Source of the DNA: Paenibacillus sp. TCA20
Lineage (GTDB): Bacteria; Bacillota; Bacilli; Paenibacillales; Paenibacillaceae
NCBI RefSeq assembly: GCF_000732325.1
Contig: NZ_BBIW01000009.1
Coordinates: 124,001-188,000 of the forward strand
Direction: 5' to 3'
Length of the DNA stretch: 64,000 bases
Shown: one piece after another, positions 44,152-53,101 of the stretch
How positions within the stretch are numbered: position 1 is the stretch's first letter
Layout: the number at the start of each line of letters is the position of its first letter
Program-made: the position numbers and the translations under genes
The notes under the pieces: model-generated
What the model was told of the DNA's origin: nothing
What the model saw: the letters and a program-made list of their open reading frames with translations, nothing else
Databases searched by the model: none

Positions 44152-44734
44152 ATGATCGTCGTCAGCGTATTAATCGTGCTGATTCTAATTCTCTTTTACA
44201 TGTATTCCAACCAAAAAAAGACCATTGAAAATTATCGAGATAATGCACTTGAAGCAATTACTACACATGCAGATATGAAAGAAACGTATTGGTTTGTACC
44301 ATAGATATAAAAGAGATCCTGAAGAAGAGAAAGCAGAGAACCCACTTTTGTTTGAACAATTTGCTGCTGAGATAATGGCCTCTGTACGGGGAGGGAGTAC
44401 TTATGTAACAAAGGGTTCTGGTGATTATGGTGTTGATATAGAAGAGGAGACAGATGAAGGATTATACCTAGGACAAGTCAAGTGTTACAACGATCAGAAT
44501 CCAGTTAGTTTCGATCCTATTGCCATTATTCACTCACAAATGGTCAAACAAGGAGCCATTGGAGGGTACGTTGTAACAACAGGGAAATTCACCTCGAATG
44601 CATATAATTATGCAAGTGGACTTAATATAGAGTTAATTGATGGAAATCAACTTGTTGAGTTATGGCTTCAGCATTTGGATTCGAAACGCGAGAGGATATC
44701 ACGCTTTGAAGAAGTTGTTGTTCCCGGGACATAA
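44152..44734 (+). pseudogene. Membrane-anchored Mrr-type restriction endonuclease, frameshifted
   Basis: An ATG at 44152 (AAAAGGAG upstream) opens a frame with one hydrophobic helix (MIVVSVLIVLILILFYMY), then a linker ending ADMKETYW before a stop at 44302-44304. The nuclease part continues in the next frame from 44294: PLLFEQFAAEIM, GSGDYGVDIEEE and LGQVKCYND, the Asp and Gln-x-Lys of an Mrr fold. Taking one T from the TTT at 44293-44295 would join both parts into one protein of about 193 residues. So this is a single gene with a one-base insertion, or a sequence error. Confidence 0.7.
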
Positions 44735-44816
44735 CCTACACTATATAGATGATGAGATAATTCAGAGCTTGTTGAAGATAATGAACTCGACTTGTTCCTG
44801 AAAAATAGAGCTGATA

Positions 44817-44860
44817 AAAGCAGTTTCCGTAGATTCATTGTGGAAACTGCTTTTATTTCT
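44817..44860 (+). terminator. Terminator after the Mrr-type gene
   Basis: AAAAGCAGTTTCC pairs perfectly with GGAAACTGCTTTT, followed by ATTTCTTT. Confidence 0.8.
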
Positions 44861-44898
44861 TTATACTATAAGTACCTAGTCATTTCACGGAGGTTATC

Positions 44899-45684
44899 AT
44901 GCTACCAGAATCACTTTCAACTATATTCCGCTCCAAACAAAAATCATACAAGATGGTCCTTATCCTATCCATCATTGAATTCTATGAAGAAACTCAATCC
45001 TTCCAAGCTCCATTGGATCAACTAGCTCAAAAGTTCCTGAAATACTTCCAAGACGAAAGCGAGCTAGGAAACATAGTAGATTCACCACCAGAGCAACGAG
45101 CTTCGGGATGGAATGAATTCACCTTAAGCCAAACCAAATCTCTACTAAAAACACCAATCGATGCCCTATCCTCTGTTCTCACATTCGACCCTGCAAATCA
45201 AACCATTACCTTCTCCAATCCAGATTGGTTCAACGAAAACACACTTAAGGAGCTTAAAGAATACGCCATGCAAGAGCTAGACAATTACAATAGGAAGCTA
45301 GAACTGAATAGAACTACGCAGTCTTCTTTTTCCTTACACGATGCCTTATCTCAGATCCTGAACACGTATCTTCAAGCGAAAACGGAGCCGTTCGCGCAGC
45401 ACCCGCTAGGTAGCTTAGTTAGAAACTCTATACCGAGCCAGTTGAAGAACCTACTATCTTTAAATGAGCAATACAAGGTTCAAGGTTCCGTTGGGCAGGG
45501 GAACTGGGCCACGATCCCTTGGATCGCACTCATGGACAAGCGAATTACGCAGACAACTCAGCAGGGTGAGTACATCGTATACCTGTTTTCCGAGGAGATG
45601 CAGTCTGTATATCTTACGTTCATCCAAGGTGTCACCGAACCCTTGAAGCAAGGCAAGCTCAGAGGATACGAGTACCTCAAGTAA
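44899..45684 (+). CDS. McrB N-terminal part (MrcB_N/DUF3578), cut by an in-frame TAA
   Basis: A 261-residue frame holding the MrcB_N (DUF3578) domain at about 140-261, with GQGNWATIPWIALMDKRI and GEYIVYLFSEEM, which senses modified DNA. It ends at TAA (45682-45684). The same frame continues without further stops into the AAA part at 45751-47112, and the missing DUF3578 end (GLHKDENIYL...DSLPDDDVLLKDLENLV) lies just after the stop. A single C-to-T change (CAA to TAA) would explain it. So the two pieces were one McrB of about 738 residues. The ATG has GGAGG upstream. Confidence 0.8.
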   Translation: MLPESLSTIFRSKQKSYKMVLILSIIEFYEETQSFQAPLDQLAQKFLKYFQDESELGNIVDSPPEQRASGWNEFTLSQTKSLLKTPIDALSSVLTFDPANQTITFSNPDWFNENTLKELKEYAMQELDNYNRKLELNRTTQSSFSLHDALSQILNTYLQAKTEPFAQHPLGSLVRNSIPSQLKNLLSLNEQYKVQGSVGQGNWATIPWIALMDKRITQTTQQGEYIVYLFSEEMQSVYLTFIQGVTEPLKQGKLRGYEYLK

Positions 45685-45750
45685 AATACTCAAGAAATTC
45701 GTAGCCTTATCCCACTAGACGGACTACATAAGGACGAGAATATTTATCTC

Positions 45751-47112
45751 ATGGAAAAAAGCGGCCTGGGACAAGATTACCAAGTCTCAACGGTAGCTTA
45801 TATCAAATACGACAGAGACTCGCTTCCGGACGACGACGTACTCCTAAAAGACCTCGAGAACCTCGTGTCTAACTACAAGCAGTATGTAGATATGGTACTG
45901 CAAAATAGGGAAGATGAACCTACTCCAGAGGAGGAGCTAACTCCAGTGACTATTAATGTGCGAGAGCAACTGGAACAAGTCAAACAATATATTCACCACA
46001 AAGGCTTTCTCTACCCAGAGGGTCTGATGGAGAACTTCTATTTGTCCCTCAAGACCAAGCCTTTCGTCATTCTAGCCGGGGTATCAGGAACAGGGAAGAC
46101 GAAGCTGGTGAAGCTCTTTGCAGAAGCGTTGGGAGCAACGATGACGAACGGACAATTCACTTTGATCCCGGTAAGACCAGACTGGAGTGATCCATCGGAT
46201 CTGTTAGGGTATAAGGATCTTTCGGGTGTGTTTAGACCTGGGCGTCTAACGGAAGTGTTAGTAGAGGCATCTAAACCAGAGAATAAGAACAAGCCGTATT
46301 TTATCTGTCTGGATGAGATGAACCTAGCTCGCGTGGAGTATTATTTCAGTGATCTGCTGAGTGTGATGGAAACCCAGGAATGGCAAGGGAAGCGAATCGT
46401 GACGTCTGCGCTCATTGGCCCGGAGTCATTAAGAGAGGAAGACCAATCGATATATGGTGGCTTGACTCTGCCGGACAATGTGTATGTGATTGGAACAGTT
46501 AACATGGACGAGACAACACATCCTTTTAGTAAAAAAGTGCTGGATCGTGCGAACACGATTGAGTTCAACTATATTAATCTAGAGCAATTTCCATCTGATG
46601 GAGTAAACATAGATAATCTTGAATCTTCAAGTACAAATAATGCTTTCTTGCGGAGCGAATATTTGCAGCTAACCGATATGTATAGCACCTATCCAGAGCT
46701 TGTGCGTTCGACGACAGATAAACTGGTGAAGATCAACAACATTTTAGAGGAGATTCATTCACATGTCGGCTTCCGGATTCGGGACTCCATCTGCTTTTAC
46801 ATGGCGTATAATCAGCGATTTGAGCTATTACCAGAGGACAATGCATTCGATGGACAGCTACTCCAGAAGATCCTACCTCGTATTCAAGGAAGCAGCTTAT
46901 CTATCAAAAAGGTATTGCTCCTCTTAATGCAGGAGGCCATTGGCAAGTCCATTCCTGTTAAGGATCTCTTGGATGATGCATCAGATCTATATATAAAATA
47001 TGGCAGTAAGCAGCAGGCCGAGGAAGTGAAGTATCCACAGTCTGCACGGAAGCTTGCCTTTATGATACGGAGGTTAGAGGAAGATGGATTCACCTCCTAT
47101 TGGCTTTCTTAA
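45751..47112 (+). CDS. mcrB: McrB-like AAA+ GTPase part
   Basis: A 453-residue AAA+ domain of the McrB type: Walker A GVSGTGKTKL (near residue 110), Walker B YFICLDEMNLARVEYYFSDLL and sensor VIGTVNMDETTHPFSKKVLDRA. McrB hydrolyses GTP and drives the McrC nuclease on methylated DNA. The ATG at 45751 is internal to the ancestral gene, is in frame with 44899-45684 and has no good ribosome site, so this piece may be made poorly or only by readthrough of the TAA. It overlaps the McrC-like gene by 29 bases. Confidence 0.85.
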   Translation: MEKSGLGQDYQVSTVAYIKYDRDSLPDDDVLLKDLENLVSNYKQYVDMVLQNREDEPTPEEELTPVTINVREQLEQVKQYIHHKGFLYPEGLMENFYLSLKTKPFVILAGVSGTGKTKLVKLFAEALGATMTNGQFTLIPVRPDWSDPSDLLGYKDLSGVFRPGRLTEVLVEASKPENKNKPYFICLDEMNLARVEYYFSDLLSVMETQEWQGKRIVTSALIGPESLREEDQSIYGGLTLPDNVYVIGTVNMDETTHPFSKKVLDRANTIEFNYINLEQFPSDGVNIDNLESSSTNNAFLRSEYLQLTDMYSTYPELVRSTTDKLVKINNILEEIHSHVGFRIRDSICFYMAYNQRFELLPEDNAFDGQLLQKILPRIQGSSLSIKKVLLLLMQEAIGKSIPVKDLLDDASDLYIKYGSKQQAEEVKYPQSARKLAFMIRRLEEDGFTSYWLS

Positions 47113-49498
47113 TCAGAGTGTAGAGCTGATCCGGATTGAGACGAATCTTTTTAACCTCTATATTCAGGGCAAGCCCTATCATTCGACGGTAGAATCCTTA
47201 CAGCTTCATCGGGATGATGCTGGAGCTTGGATGGATTCAAACACGCTACAGGTGAGTATCTCTTCTAGTGAACTTGTGCTGGAGAACCTATTTGTTTTTT
47301 CGCCTGAGCAGGGACAGTTGGTTCCATGGCAGACGGGGGAGAAGAGCTATCCATTATTCTATGAGACACAAGCTTACGAGCTTGTTGTGGAGAAGAAACA
47401 AGAAACAGATCTAACGTTCTACCATGACAACTTATATATACGGCAGGCGGTTAAACCTCTCGGGCAGTCGATCCTTTCAGGTATTTTGAATTTTCAGAAC
47501 GAGGTAGGGTTAACCGAGCTTGAGCTTCGTCAGCAAGGGCAGCCTGTATTCCAGTTGCAAATCGAGATCTATCCTTCCAAGATGGATTACAAAAGAGATT
47601 ACCAAATGATTCTGAGTGACATTAATCGGCAGATATATAATTTATCCTTTGATTTTTTAAGAAAGACCTATCATCTGACAGGGTTAAAGGAGACACGCAA
47701 TCAGAGTCTAACGGAGTTCTTTGCGATATTGCAGCATGTGTTTGATCAGCTAAGACAAGCCGTAGAACGAATTCACGCGAGCCCTCATTACAGCCTAGTT
47801 AAAGAGCAGAGAATCGTGGATGCAGCCAAGGTCAGGAAGGCGGGAAAAGAAAACATCGCGTTTCTCGCCAAACGTCCGTATCTGTTGACGCATCATGAAA
47901 CGCATGGATTTATTCCACATCAGGGGCAGCGCCTGAATCCATCCCATGCACTTGAAACGAAACGCGAGGTTCAGTTCGATACAATGGAGAATCGATTTGT
48001 GAGATGGGTGCTGATCCGGGTATCGAAGAAGCTGCAGGAGATGAAGAGAAAGCTGAGCGGATCAGGTAAATTGCAGGATCCCGTACTGGATAAGAAGATT
48101 ACCTCGATTCAAAATCAACTGCAGCGTTTATTACAGCTTGATTTTATGAAGGTTGGTGAGATGAAGCAGTTATCGGTCTCATTAGTGCTACAGATGGCGC
48201 CGGGATATCGCGAGGTATATCGGAGTTATTTAATGCTAATGAAGGGTCTGAGCGTGCAAAGTGATCTATTCCGTTTGTCGATGAAGGATTTAGCCCAGCT
48301 GTATGAGTATTGGTGCTTCCTGAAGATTAACGAGCTCCTTGGTCAGAAGTATGAGTTATTGAAGCAGGACATGATTAAGGTGAATCGGACGGGCGTGTTT
48401 TTTACACTCGACAAATCACAGTCCGCAAGGATGGTGTACCGCAACCCAAGGAATGGCGAAATCTTCACGCTCTATTATAATAGGCTGCCAAGTGGGGACC
48501 GGAGTGCGACGTTAGGCCAAAGACCGGATAATGTACTTACGTTGAAGAAGAATGATTCCGCGATGGAGTATAAATATATTTTTGATGCCAAGTACCGGAT
48601 CGATCCTGCCTATGAAGGCTCCTATTATTATGAGAAGTATAAGCAGCCCGGGCCGGTGGAAGAAGATATTAATACGATGCATCGCTATCGGGACGCGATT
48701 GTCTACAGTGAGGGTGGGCAGGAGCTAGAGCGTAGTATGTTTGGTGCTTATGTGCTTTTTCCATATCATGATGAGCAGAATTATCAAGAGCATAAATTCT
48801 ATAAGAGCATAGAAATGGTCAACGTCGGGGCCTTTCCCTTCTTGCCGAATGCGACGGAGCTGATGGATAAGTTCTTGGAAGAGATTATTATGGATAGCCC
48901 GGAAAAAGCATATGAGAGGTCTACGAGACCACGTGGTACACAGGGATACTATAAAAACAAGCTTGCGGGCAAGAATGTACTCGTTGGATCGTTAAGAGAA
49001 GTGGCTCAATTAGAGAGTTCACTTCAATACAAGTACTACCATTTGCCGCTGAGTAATATCGCAGATCACCAAATACTTACGCAAATTGAATATATAGCAG
49101 TATATCAATCCATTGGAAAATTCGCGGATACAACGGGAGAGACAGGAATCCATTATGTCGGCAAGGTGAAGGACTGGAAGGTAATGAGAAGAGGGGAGAT
49201 CAAGGAACGTCCTGCACGACCTGGGACCGAGGATCAGCTCTATGTGAAGTTCCGTATCGAGGAATGGACGAAGCGAACACAGCCCATTGTATCCGGTGGA
49301 CTTGGAATCTACAGGCTATTGTATACCTCCAAGTACATCTTTGACCGGGCGACCGAGATTGCTGAACTGAGACTGGAAACAGAAGAACAGTTAAGAGAAT
49401 GGCGGGAGAAGAGGCGTCTGGGTACCGTGAAGGTGGAACTGGATCATACACAGGTGGACTTGGCTCAGCAGGTTAGAGACATTCGGGTGGATAAATAG
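47084..49498 (+). CDS. McrC-like DUF2357 nuclease with extra C-terminal domain
   Basis: An 804-residue protein paired with McrB. The N-terminal part (about 1-270) matches DUF2357. The nuclease core near 440-560 has the PD-(D/E)xK pattern in MEYKYIFDAKYRID (Asp501, Lys503). It is longer than classical McrC: beyond about residue 640 lies another domain (HYVGKVKDWKVMRRGEI and YVKFRIEEWTKR) that I do not recognise. It probably is the cutting subunit of a type IV system on modified DNA. The start overlaps the end of the McrB gene; GAGGAAG is upstream. Confidence 0.82.
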   Translation: MDSPPIGFLNQSVELIRIETNLFNLYIQGKPYHSTVESLQLHRDDAGAWMDSNTLQVSISSSELVLENLFVFSPEQGQLVPWQTGEKSYPLFYETQAYELVVEKKQETDLTFYHDNLYIRQAVKPLGQSILSGILNFQNEVGLTELELRQQGQPVFQLQIEIYPSKMDYKRDYQMILSDINRQIYNLSFDFLRKTYHLTGLKETRNQSLTEFFAILQHVFDQLRQAVERIHASPHYSLVKEQRIVDAAKVRKAGKENIAFLAKRPYLLTHHETHGFIPHQGQRLNPSHALETKREVQFDTMENRFVRWVLIRVSKKLQEMKRKLSGSGKLQDPVLDKKITSIQNQLQRLLQLDFMKVGEMKQLSVSLVLQMAPGYREVYRSYLMLMKGLSVQSDLFRLSMKDLAQLYEYWCFLKINELLGQKYELLKQDMIKVNRTGVFFTLDKSQSARMVYRNPRNGEIFTLYYNRLPSGDRSATLGQRPDNVLTLKKNDSAMEYKYIFDAKYRIDPAYEGSYYYEKYKQPGPVEEDINTMHRYRDAIVYSEGGQELERSMFGAYVLFPYHDEQNYQEHKFYKSIEMVNVGAFPFLPNATELMDKFLEEIIMDSPEKAYERSTRPRGTQGYYKNKLAGKNVLVGSLREVAQLESSLQYKYYHLPLSNIADHQILTQIEYIAVYQSIGKFADTTGETGIHYVGKVKDWKVMRRGEIKERPARPGTEDQLYVKFRIEEWTKRTQPIVSGGLGIYRLLYTSKYIFDRATEIAELRLETEEQLREWREKRRLGTVKVELDHTQVDLAQQVRDIRVDK

Positions 49499-49551
49499 GC
49501 AGGGGAAGCAATGTTAGCTTCCATGGTAAGGACTTGATCTTTATTATTCAT

Positions 49552-49590
49552 AACACCTTGATAGGCATCGTGCCTTTCAAGGTGTTTTTT
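49552..49590 (+). terminator. Terminator after the McrC-like gene
   Basis: AACACCTTGA pairs with TCAAGGTGTT, followed by Ts. Confidence 0.8.
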
Positions 49591-49729
49591 ACTGGGCGGG
49601 CCATTATAAGTTGGCAAAGAATTTATTAAATGCTAATGGAGATGTAGTATCGGAAGGTAGAGGATTTGGCGAAGAATATTAATGTAACGTAGAATATCAG
49701 TAGTACTATAATTTAGGACGGTGATCAAC

Positions 49730-50113
49730 ATGATCGAAGTAGCAGCAGCCATAATTGAAGACACGGATGGTCGTATCCTCATCGCACGAAGAAGAGAAGG
49801 GAAATCTCAAGCAGGCTTATGGGAGTTCCCGGGAGGAAAGATCGAAGCGGGTGAATCGCCCGAGGATTGTTTAAGAAGAGAACTGTTGGAAGAGATGAAC
49901 ATCGAAATTGAGCCGTATGCTTTTTTTGCTGTGAATGAGCATGCTTATGATACGGTGACGATACGACTTGTTGCATATAAGGCAAACATGCGAGGAGGGA
50001 CGATTGAGTTATCAGATCATGATGAATATAGATGGATCCAAGTAGGAGAGATGGCGGGATATTCATTTGCACCAGCAGATATCCCTTTTGTCGAACAATT
50101 ATCTGCTCATTAA
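49730..50113 (+). CDS. MutT-like Nudix hydrolase
   Basis: A 127-residue Nudix protein. The Nudix box GGKIEAGESPEDCLRRELLEEMNIEI fits GX5EX7REUXEEXGU except that Met-Asn replace the usual Gly. WEFPGG precedes it, as in 8-oxo-dGTP diphosphatases that cleanse the nucleotide pool, and no extra domain is attached. I chose the ATG at 49730 (GGACGGTG upstream) over a GTG at 49721. Its last 10 bases are also the first bases of the 858-bp repeat that runs into the toxin gene. Confidence 0.88.
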   Translation: MIEVAAAIIEDTDGRILIARRREGKSQAGLWEFPGGKIEAGESPEDCLRRELLEEMNIEIEPYAFFAVNEHAYDTVTIRLVAYKANMRGGTIELSDHDEYRWIQVGEMAGYSFAPADIPFVEQLSAH

Positions 50114-50961
50114 TGAAGGTCTTCCGTATGAATCGACGTGTTCATTGAAAGGACATGGGTACCTTTTCCATAGGGTGATATATAAGTAAAATTATACCTA
50201 TCTATTAAATGGAGAGGTAGCTTATGACAAGAATCAAAGTTCCTATCGATGTGCTGCTATCGGTATCTGATCAATTCGACAATGCATCTAACCAGCTTAA
50301 GATGATCAATGAGAACCTTCTCCGGCAAATTTTTATGCTGATGTCCCATTGGTATGGTCAGAGAGGGACGGCTTTTCAAACGGATTTCAAGACTGCTTAT
50401 GAACAGATGAATGTAACTATAGAGCGTATGCATGTGATCAGTCAGGAACTCAAAGGAATTGCCGTACGCTTCATGGACGCGGATCAGCTGCAGGATTTTA
50501 TGGGTGATCAGCGGATGGAGCTATTCACTAAACTAAGTACGACAAATCACATTAGCGAGCCGCCTAAATCATTCATAGATCAAGTGGGAGACACCGCAAA
50601 GGATCTGGCAGGAGGACTCAAAAAAGGTCTAGGAAGCGTAGTCGAATCATTAAAGGATACGGGAACAGCCATAGTTAAGAATCCCATCGGGACTTTAGGG
50701 GACATGGCTTACAATGCAACTGTAGGGACCGCCGAAGATGTAATTGGTTTCGCTGCATGGGGCAAAAACATGGTTATGGATGAAGGAGAACGTGAAGCCT
50801 TTATAAAAGAAATACAAGTGAAGGCAGATGAGTCCGGAAAAGCTAACTTCGTAGGAGAACAGGCAGGTGTGATGTTAGGCTCCTTCCTAGTAAGTCGGCT
50901 TGGGATTAAGGCGGGGCCGAATCATAATCCTGATACGGGTGGAGATGGAGGAAATTCTAAG
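50104..50961 (+). repeat. Direct repeat 1 of the toxin modules (858 bp)
   Basis: The repeat covers the tail of the Nudix gene, the leader and the N-terminal 246 codons of the first toxin. It matches 51812-52669 at a constant offset of 1708 bases. The central part of the coding region shows almost no differences, while the leader and first codons show scattered changes. Confidence 0.9.
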
Positions 50962-51318
50962 CAGAATGTTGGGGGGGCGGTTCAACATCCTTCTAACTTT
51001 GCTGACCGTGTTAAGCTTGAAAGTCACTACGATAAGCATGGTGGAGAATTTGGCGGAATTTACAAAAGTGCAAATGAGTATCTTGACGGTGCTAAAGATG
51101 TAATCAACAATGGAGTTAAGGTGCAATATGAATACAAAGATGAAATACGAACAGGATATGTACGATTTATGGGTAATAACAAGGACGGTAACGCTAAGTT
51201 TGAATTTGTAGGAACAAACAATAACAATGAAATTACCACATATCACACTCAGAGTGGTAAAAAATTCTGGAAGACTATAAATGGTGAGAATATTTCAGTA
51301 ATTAACCCTTCGGAATAA
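50224..51318 (+). CDS. WXG100/pre-toxin polymorphic toxin 1
   Basis: A 364-residue polymorphic toxin. Residues 1-95 form a WXG100-like helical hairpin (HWYGQRG) that is the likely type VII secretion signal. Residues 100-235 are a pre-toxin linker. The last 110 residues (from FADRVKLESHYDKHGGEFG) form a separate domain with NEYLDGAKDV and KFEFVGTNNNNEITTYHT, which resembles RNases of the barnase/EndoU/colicin E5/RelE group; this is tentative. The likely immunity gene follows 18 bases downstream. The start has GGAGAGG upstream. The N-terminal half is almost the same as that of 51932-53080. Confidence 0.8.
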   Translation: MTRIKVPIDVLLSVSDQFDNASNQLKMINENLLRQIFMLMSHWYGQRGTAFQTDFKTAYEQMNVTIERMHVISQELKGIAVRFMDADQLQDFMGDQRMELFTKLSTTNHISEPPKSFIDQVGDTAKDLAGGLKKGLGSVVESLKDTGTAIVKNPIGTLGDMAYNATVGTAEDVIGFAAWGKNMVMDEGEREAFIKEIQVKADESGKANFVGEQAGVMLGSFLVSRLGIKAGPNHNPDTGGDGGNSKQNVGGAVQHPSNFADRVKLESHYDKHGGEFGGIYKSANEYLDGAKDVINNGVKVQYEYKDEIRTGYVRFMGNNKDGNAKFEFVGTNNNNEITTYHTQSGKKFWKTINGENISVINPSE

Positions 51319-51335
51319 GAAATGAGGTAATAAAA

Positions 51336-51716
51336 ATGAGGTATTTAGCTCTGGTTAAAGGGTTAGACCCGCACATTGAAGAGGAAGTTACACTCGATAT
51401 ACAAGGAATAGAGTTTACGGGTTTTGCGTTTATCTGCCCTTATGAAGTTGAAGGGGGAAAAAAATACCCTGTTTCCATAGGGTTTACGATTTTAGATGGT
51501 TTAGAAATTCGTGAATTATGTGATAGTAAAAAAGAACTTGAACGAATCGGTACAAGCTATAATTATTATATTCGTGGTGTTCTTAATGAAGATTCAATTG
51601 ATGCAGGGATCGTTATTTCTGACGATGACGAATATTTTGCTAACTATCCTGATTTAATTGGCAAAGCTGTAGAGTTCCAGGTTGACCGAATTAATGTGGA
51701 ATTTCTGATGGACTAA
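51336..51716 (+). CDS. Immunity-like protein for toxin 1
   Basis: An acidic soluble protein of 126 residues directly behind toxin 1, the usual place for an immunity protein. It has VTLDIQGIEFTGFAFICPYE near the N-terminus and EDSIDAGIVISDDDEY later, with no membrane helix. No named immunity family is recognised. Function is inferred from position, size and acidity. AAATGAGG lies upstream of the ATG. A terminator follows. Confidence 0.65.
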   Translation: MRYLALVKGLDPHIEEEVTLDIQGIEFTGFAFICPYEVEGGKKYPVSIGFTILDGLEIRELCDSKKELERIGTSYNYYIRGVLNEDSIDAGIVISDDDEYFANYPDLIGKAVEFQVDRINVEFLMD

Positions 51717-51725
51717 AATTGTTTG

Positions 51726-51764
51726 AACCTTGACTGGCTGCGGGCTTTTCAAGGTTTCTTTTTT
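51726..51764 (+). terminator. Terminator after toxin-immunity module 1
   Basis: AACCTTGA pairs with TCAAGGTT, then T-rich sequence. The stem resembles those at 49552 and 55732. Confidence 0.75.
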
Positions 51765-51811
51765 GTATTACTGACTGACTCCGTCCGCCGTGCACCACGC
51801 ATTGTCATTCA

Positions 51812-52669
51812 TGCTCATTAATGAAGGTCTTCCGTATGAATCGACGTGTTCATTGAAGGGACATGGGTACCTTTTCCACAGGGTGATATATAAGTAAAAT
51901 TATACCTATCTATCAAATGGAGAGGTAGCTTATGACAAGAATCAAAGTTCCCATCGATGTGCTGTTATCGGTATCTGATCAATTCGACAATGCATCGAAC
52001 CAGCTTAAGATGATCAATGAGAACCTTCTCCGGCAGATTTTTATGCTGATGTCCAATTGGTATGGTCAGAGAGGAACGGCTTTTCAAACGGATTTTAAGA
52101 CAGCGTATGAACAGATGAATGTAACCATAGAGCGTATGCATGTGATCAGTCAGCAACTCAAAGGAATTGCCGTTCGATTCATGGATGCGGATCAGCTGCA
52201 GGATTTTATGGGAGAACAGCGGATGGAGCTCTTCGCTAAACTAAGTACGACAAATTACATTAGCGCGCCGCCTAAATCATTCATAGATCAAGTGGGAGAC
52301 ACCGCAAAGGATCTGGCAGGAGGACTCAAAAAAGGTCTAGGAAGCGTAGTCGAATCATTAAAGGATACGGGAACAGCCATAGTTAAGAATCCCATCGGGA
52401 CTTTAGGGGACATGGCTTACAATGCAACTGTAGGGACCGCCGAAGATGTAATTGGTTTCGCTGCATGGGGCAAAAACATGGTTATGGATGAAGGAGAACG
52501 TGAAGCCTTTATAAAAGAAATACAAGTGAAGGCAGATGAGTCCGGAAAAGCTAACTTCGTAGGAGAACAGGCAGGTGTGATGTTAGGCTCCTTCCTAGTT
52601 AGTCGGCTTGGGATTAAGGCGGGGCCGAATCATAAACCTGATACGGGTGGAGATGGAGGAAGTTCTAAG
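51812..52669 (+). repeat. Direct repeat 2 of the toxin modules (858 bp)
   Basis: Near-identical to 50104-50961, including the leader with GACATGGGTACCTTTTCC and GTGATATATAAG. After TCTAAG (52669) the two toxins diverge completely. Confidence 0.9.
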
Positions 52670-53080
52670 AATAGTGCTGTAGGGAAGGGTGACACTGCTT
52701 CTAACTTCATTAGCGGTAAAGGTATCTATACCCAGTATTCAGGTGGACTAAAACAAGCGAATAAGGAAGATGTAAATGCAGATTTGCTTGCAAAAAAAAT
52801 TGGTGGACAGTCTCGAATGATATTCAATAATGATCCAAAAGGTCGAGAGTTTGATGTGATTTCTGAACAGTATATTGGTCAGACCAAAACTTCAATGAAT
52901 AGTTTGAGTTCACAATTTAGGGAACAGGCAAAGGCTACCATTGAAGCTTCTATTGAAACAGGTGGGAAGGCATATTTTCATTTTGAGACTGCACCTGCAG
53001 ATAAAGTAATTAGACAATTAAAGGAATATGAAAAGAGGTATAATGTTGAAATTGTTATCGATATCTCTTCATTAAAATAA
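51932..53080 (+). CDS. WXG100/pre-toxin polymorphic toxin 2 (restriction-endonuclease-fold C-terminus)
   Basis: A 382-residue toxin whose first 246 residues nearly equal toxin 1 (NWYGQRG in the WXG100 part). The C-terminal domain (about 260-382) has GREFDVISEQYIGQTKTS, FREQAKATIEASIETGGKAYFHFE and RYNVEIVIDIS. This fits the restriction-endonuclease-fold toxins of contact-dependent and Rhs systems (catalytic Glu/Asp-x-n-Gln-x-Lys in EFDVIS and GQTK). It probably cuts DNA in competitors. An immunity gene follows 21 bases downstream. Confidence 0.82.
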   Translation: MTRIKVPIDVLLSVSDQFDNASNQLKMINENLLRQIFMLMSNWYGQRGTAFQTDFKTAYEQMNVTIERMHVISQQLKGIAVRFMDADQLQDFMGEQRMELFAKLSTTNYISAPPKSFIDQVGDTAKDLAGGLKKGLGSVVESLKDTGTAIVKNPIGTLGDMAYNATVGTAEDVIGFAAWGKNMVMDEGEREAFIKEIQVKADESGKANFVGEQAGVMLGSFLVSRLGIKAGPNHKPDTGGDGGSSKNSAVGKGDTASNFISGKGIYTQYSGGLKQANKEDVNADLLAKKIGGQSRMIFNNDPKGREFDVISEQYIGQTKTSMNSLSSQFREQAKATIEASIETGGKAYFHFETAPADKVIRQLKEYEKRYNVEIVIDISSLK

Positions 53081-53101
53081 AGGACTAGAGAGGAGCTAAA
53101 C

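Noticed and set aside
44792..45025. Small plus-strand frame across the terminator before the McrB part
   Set aside because: It runs through a strong terminator and the start of the real gene and lacks a ribosome site.
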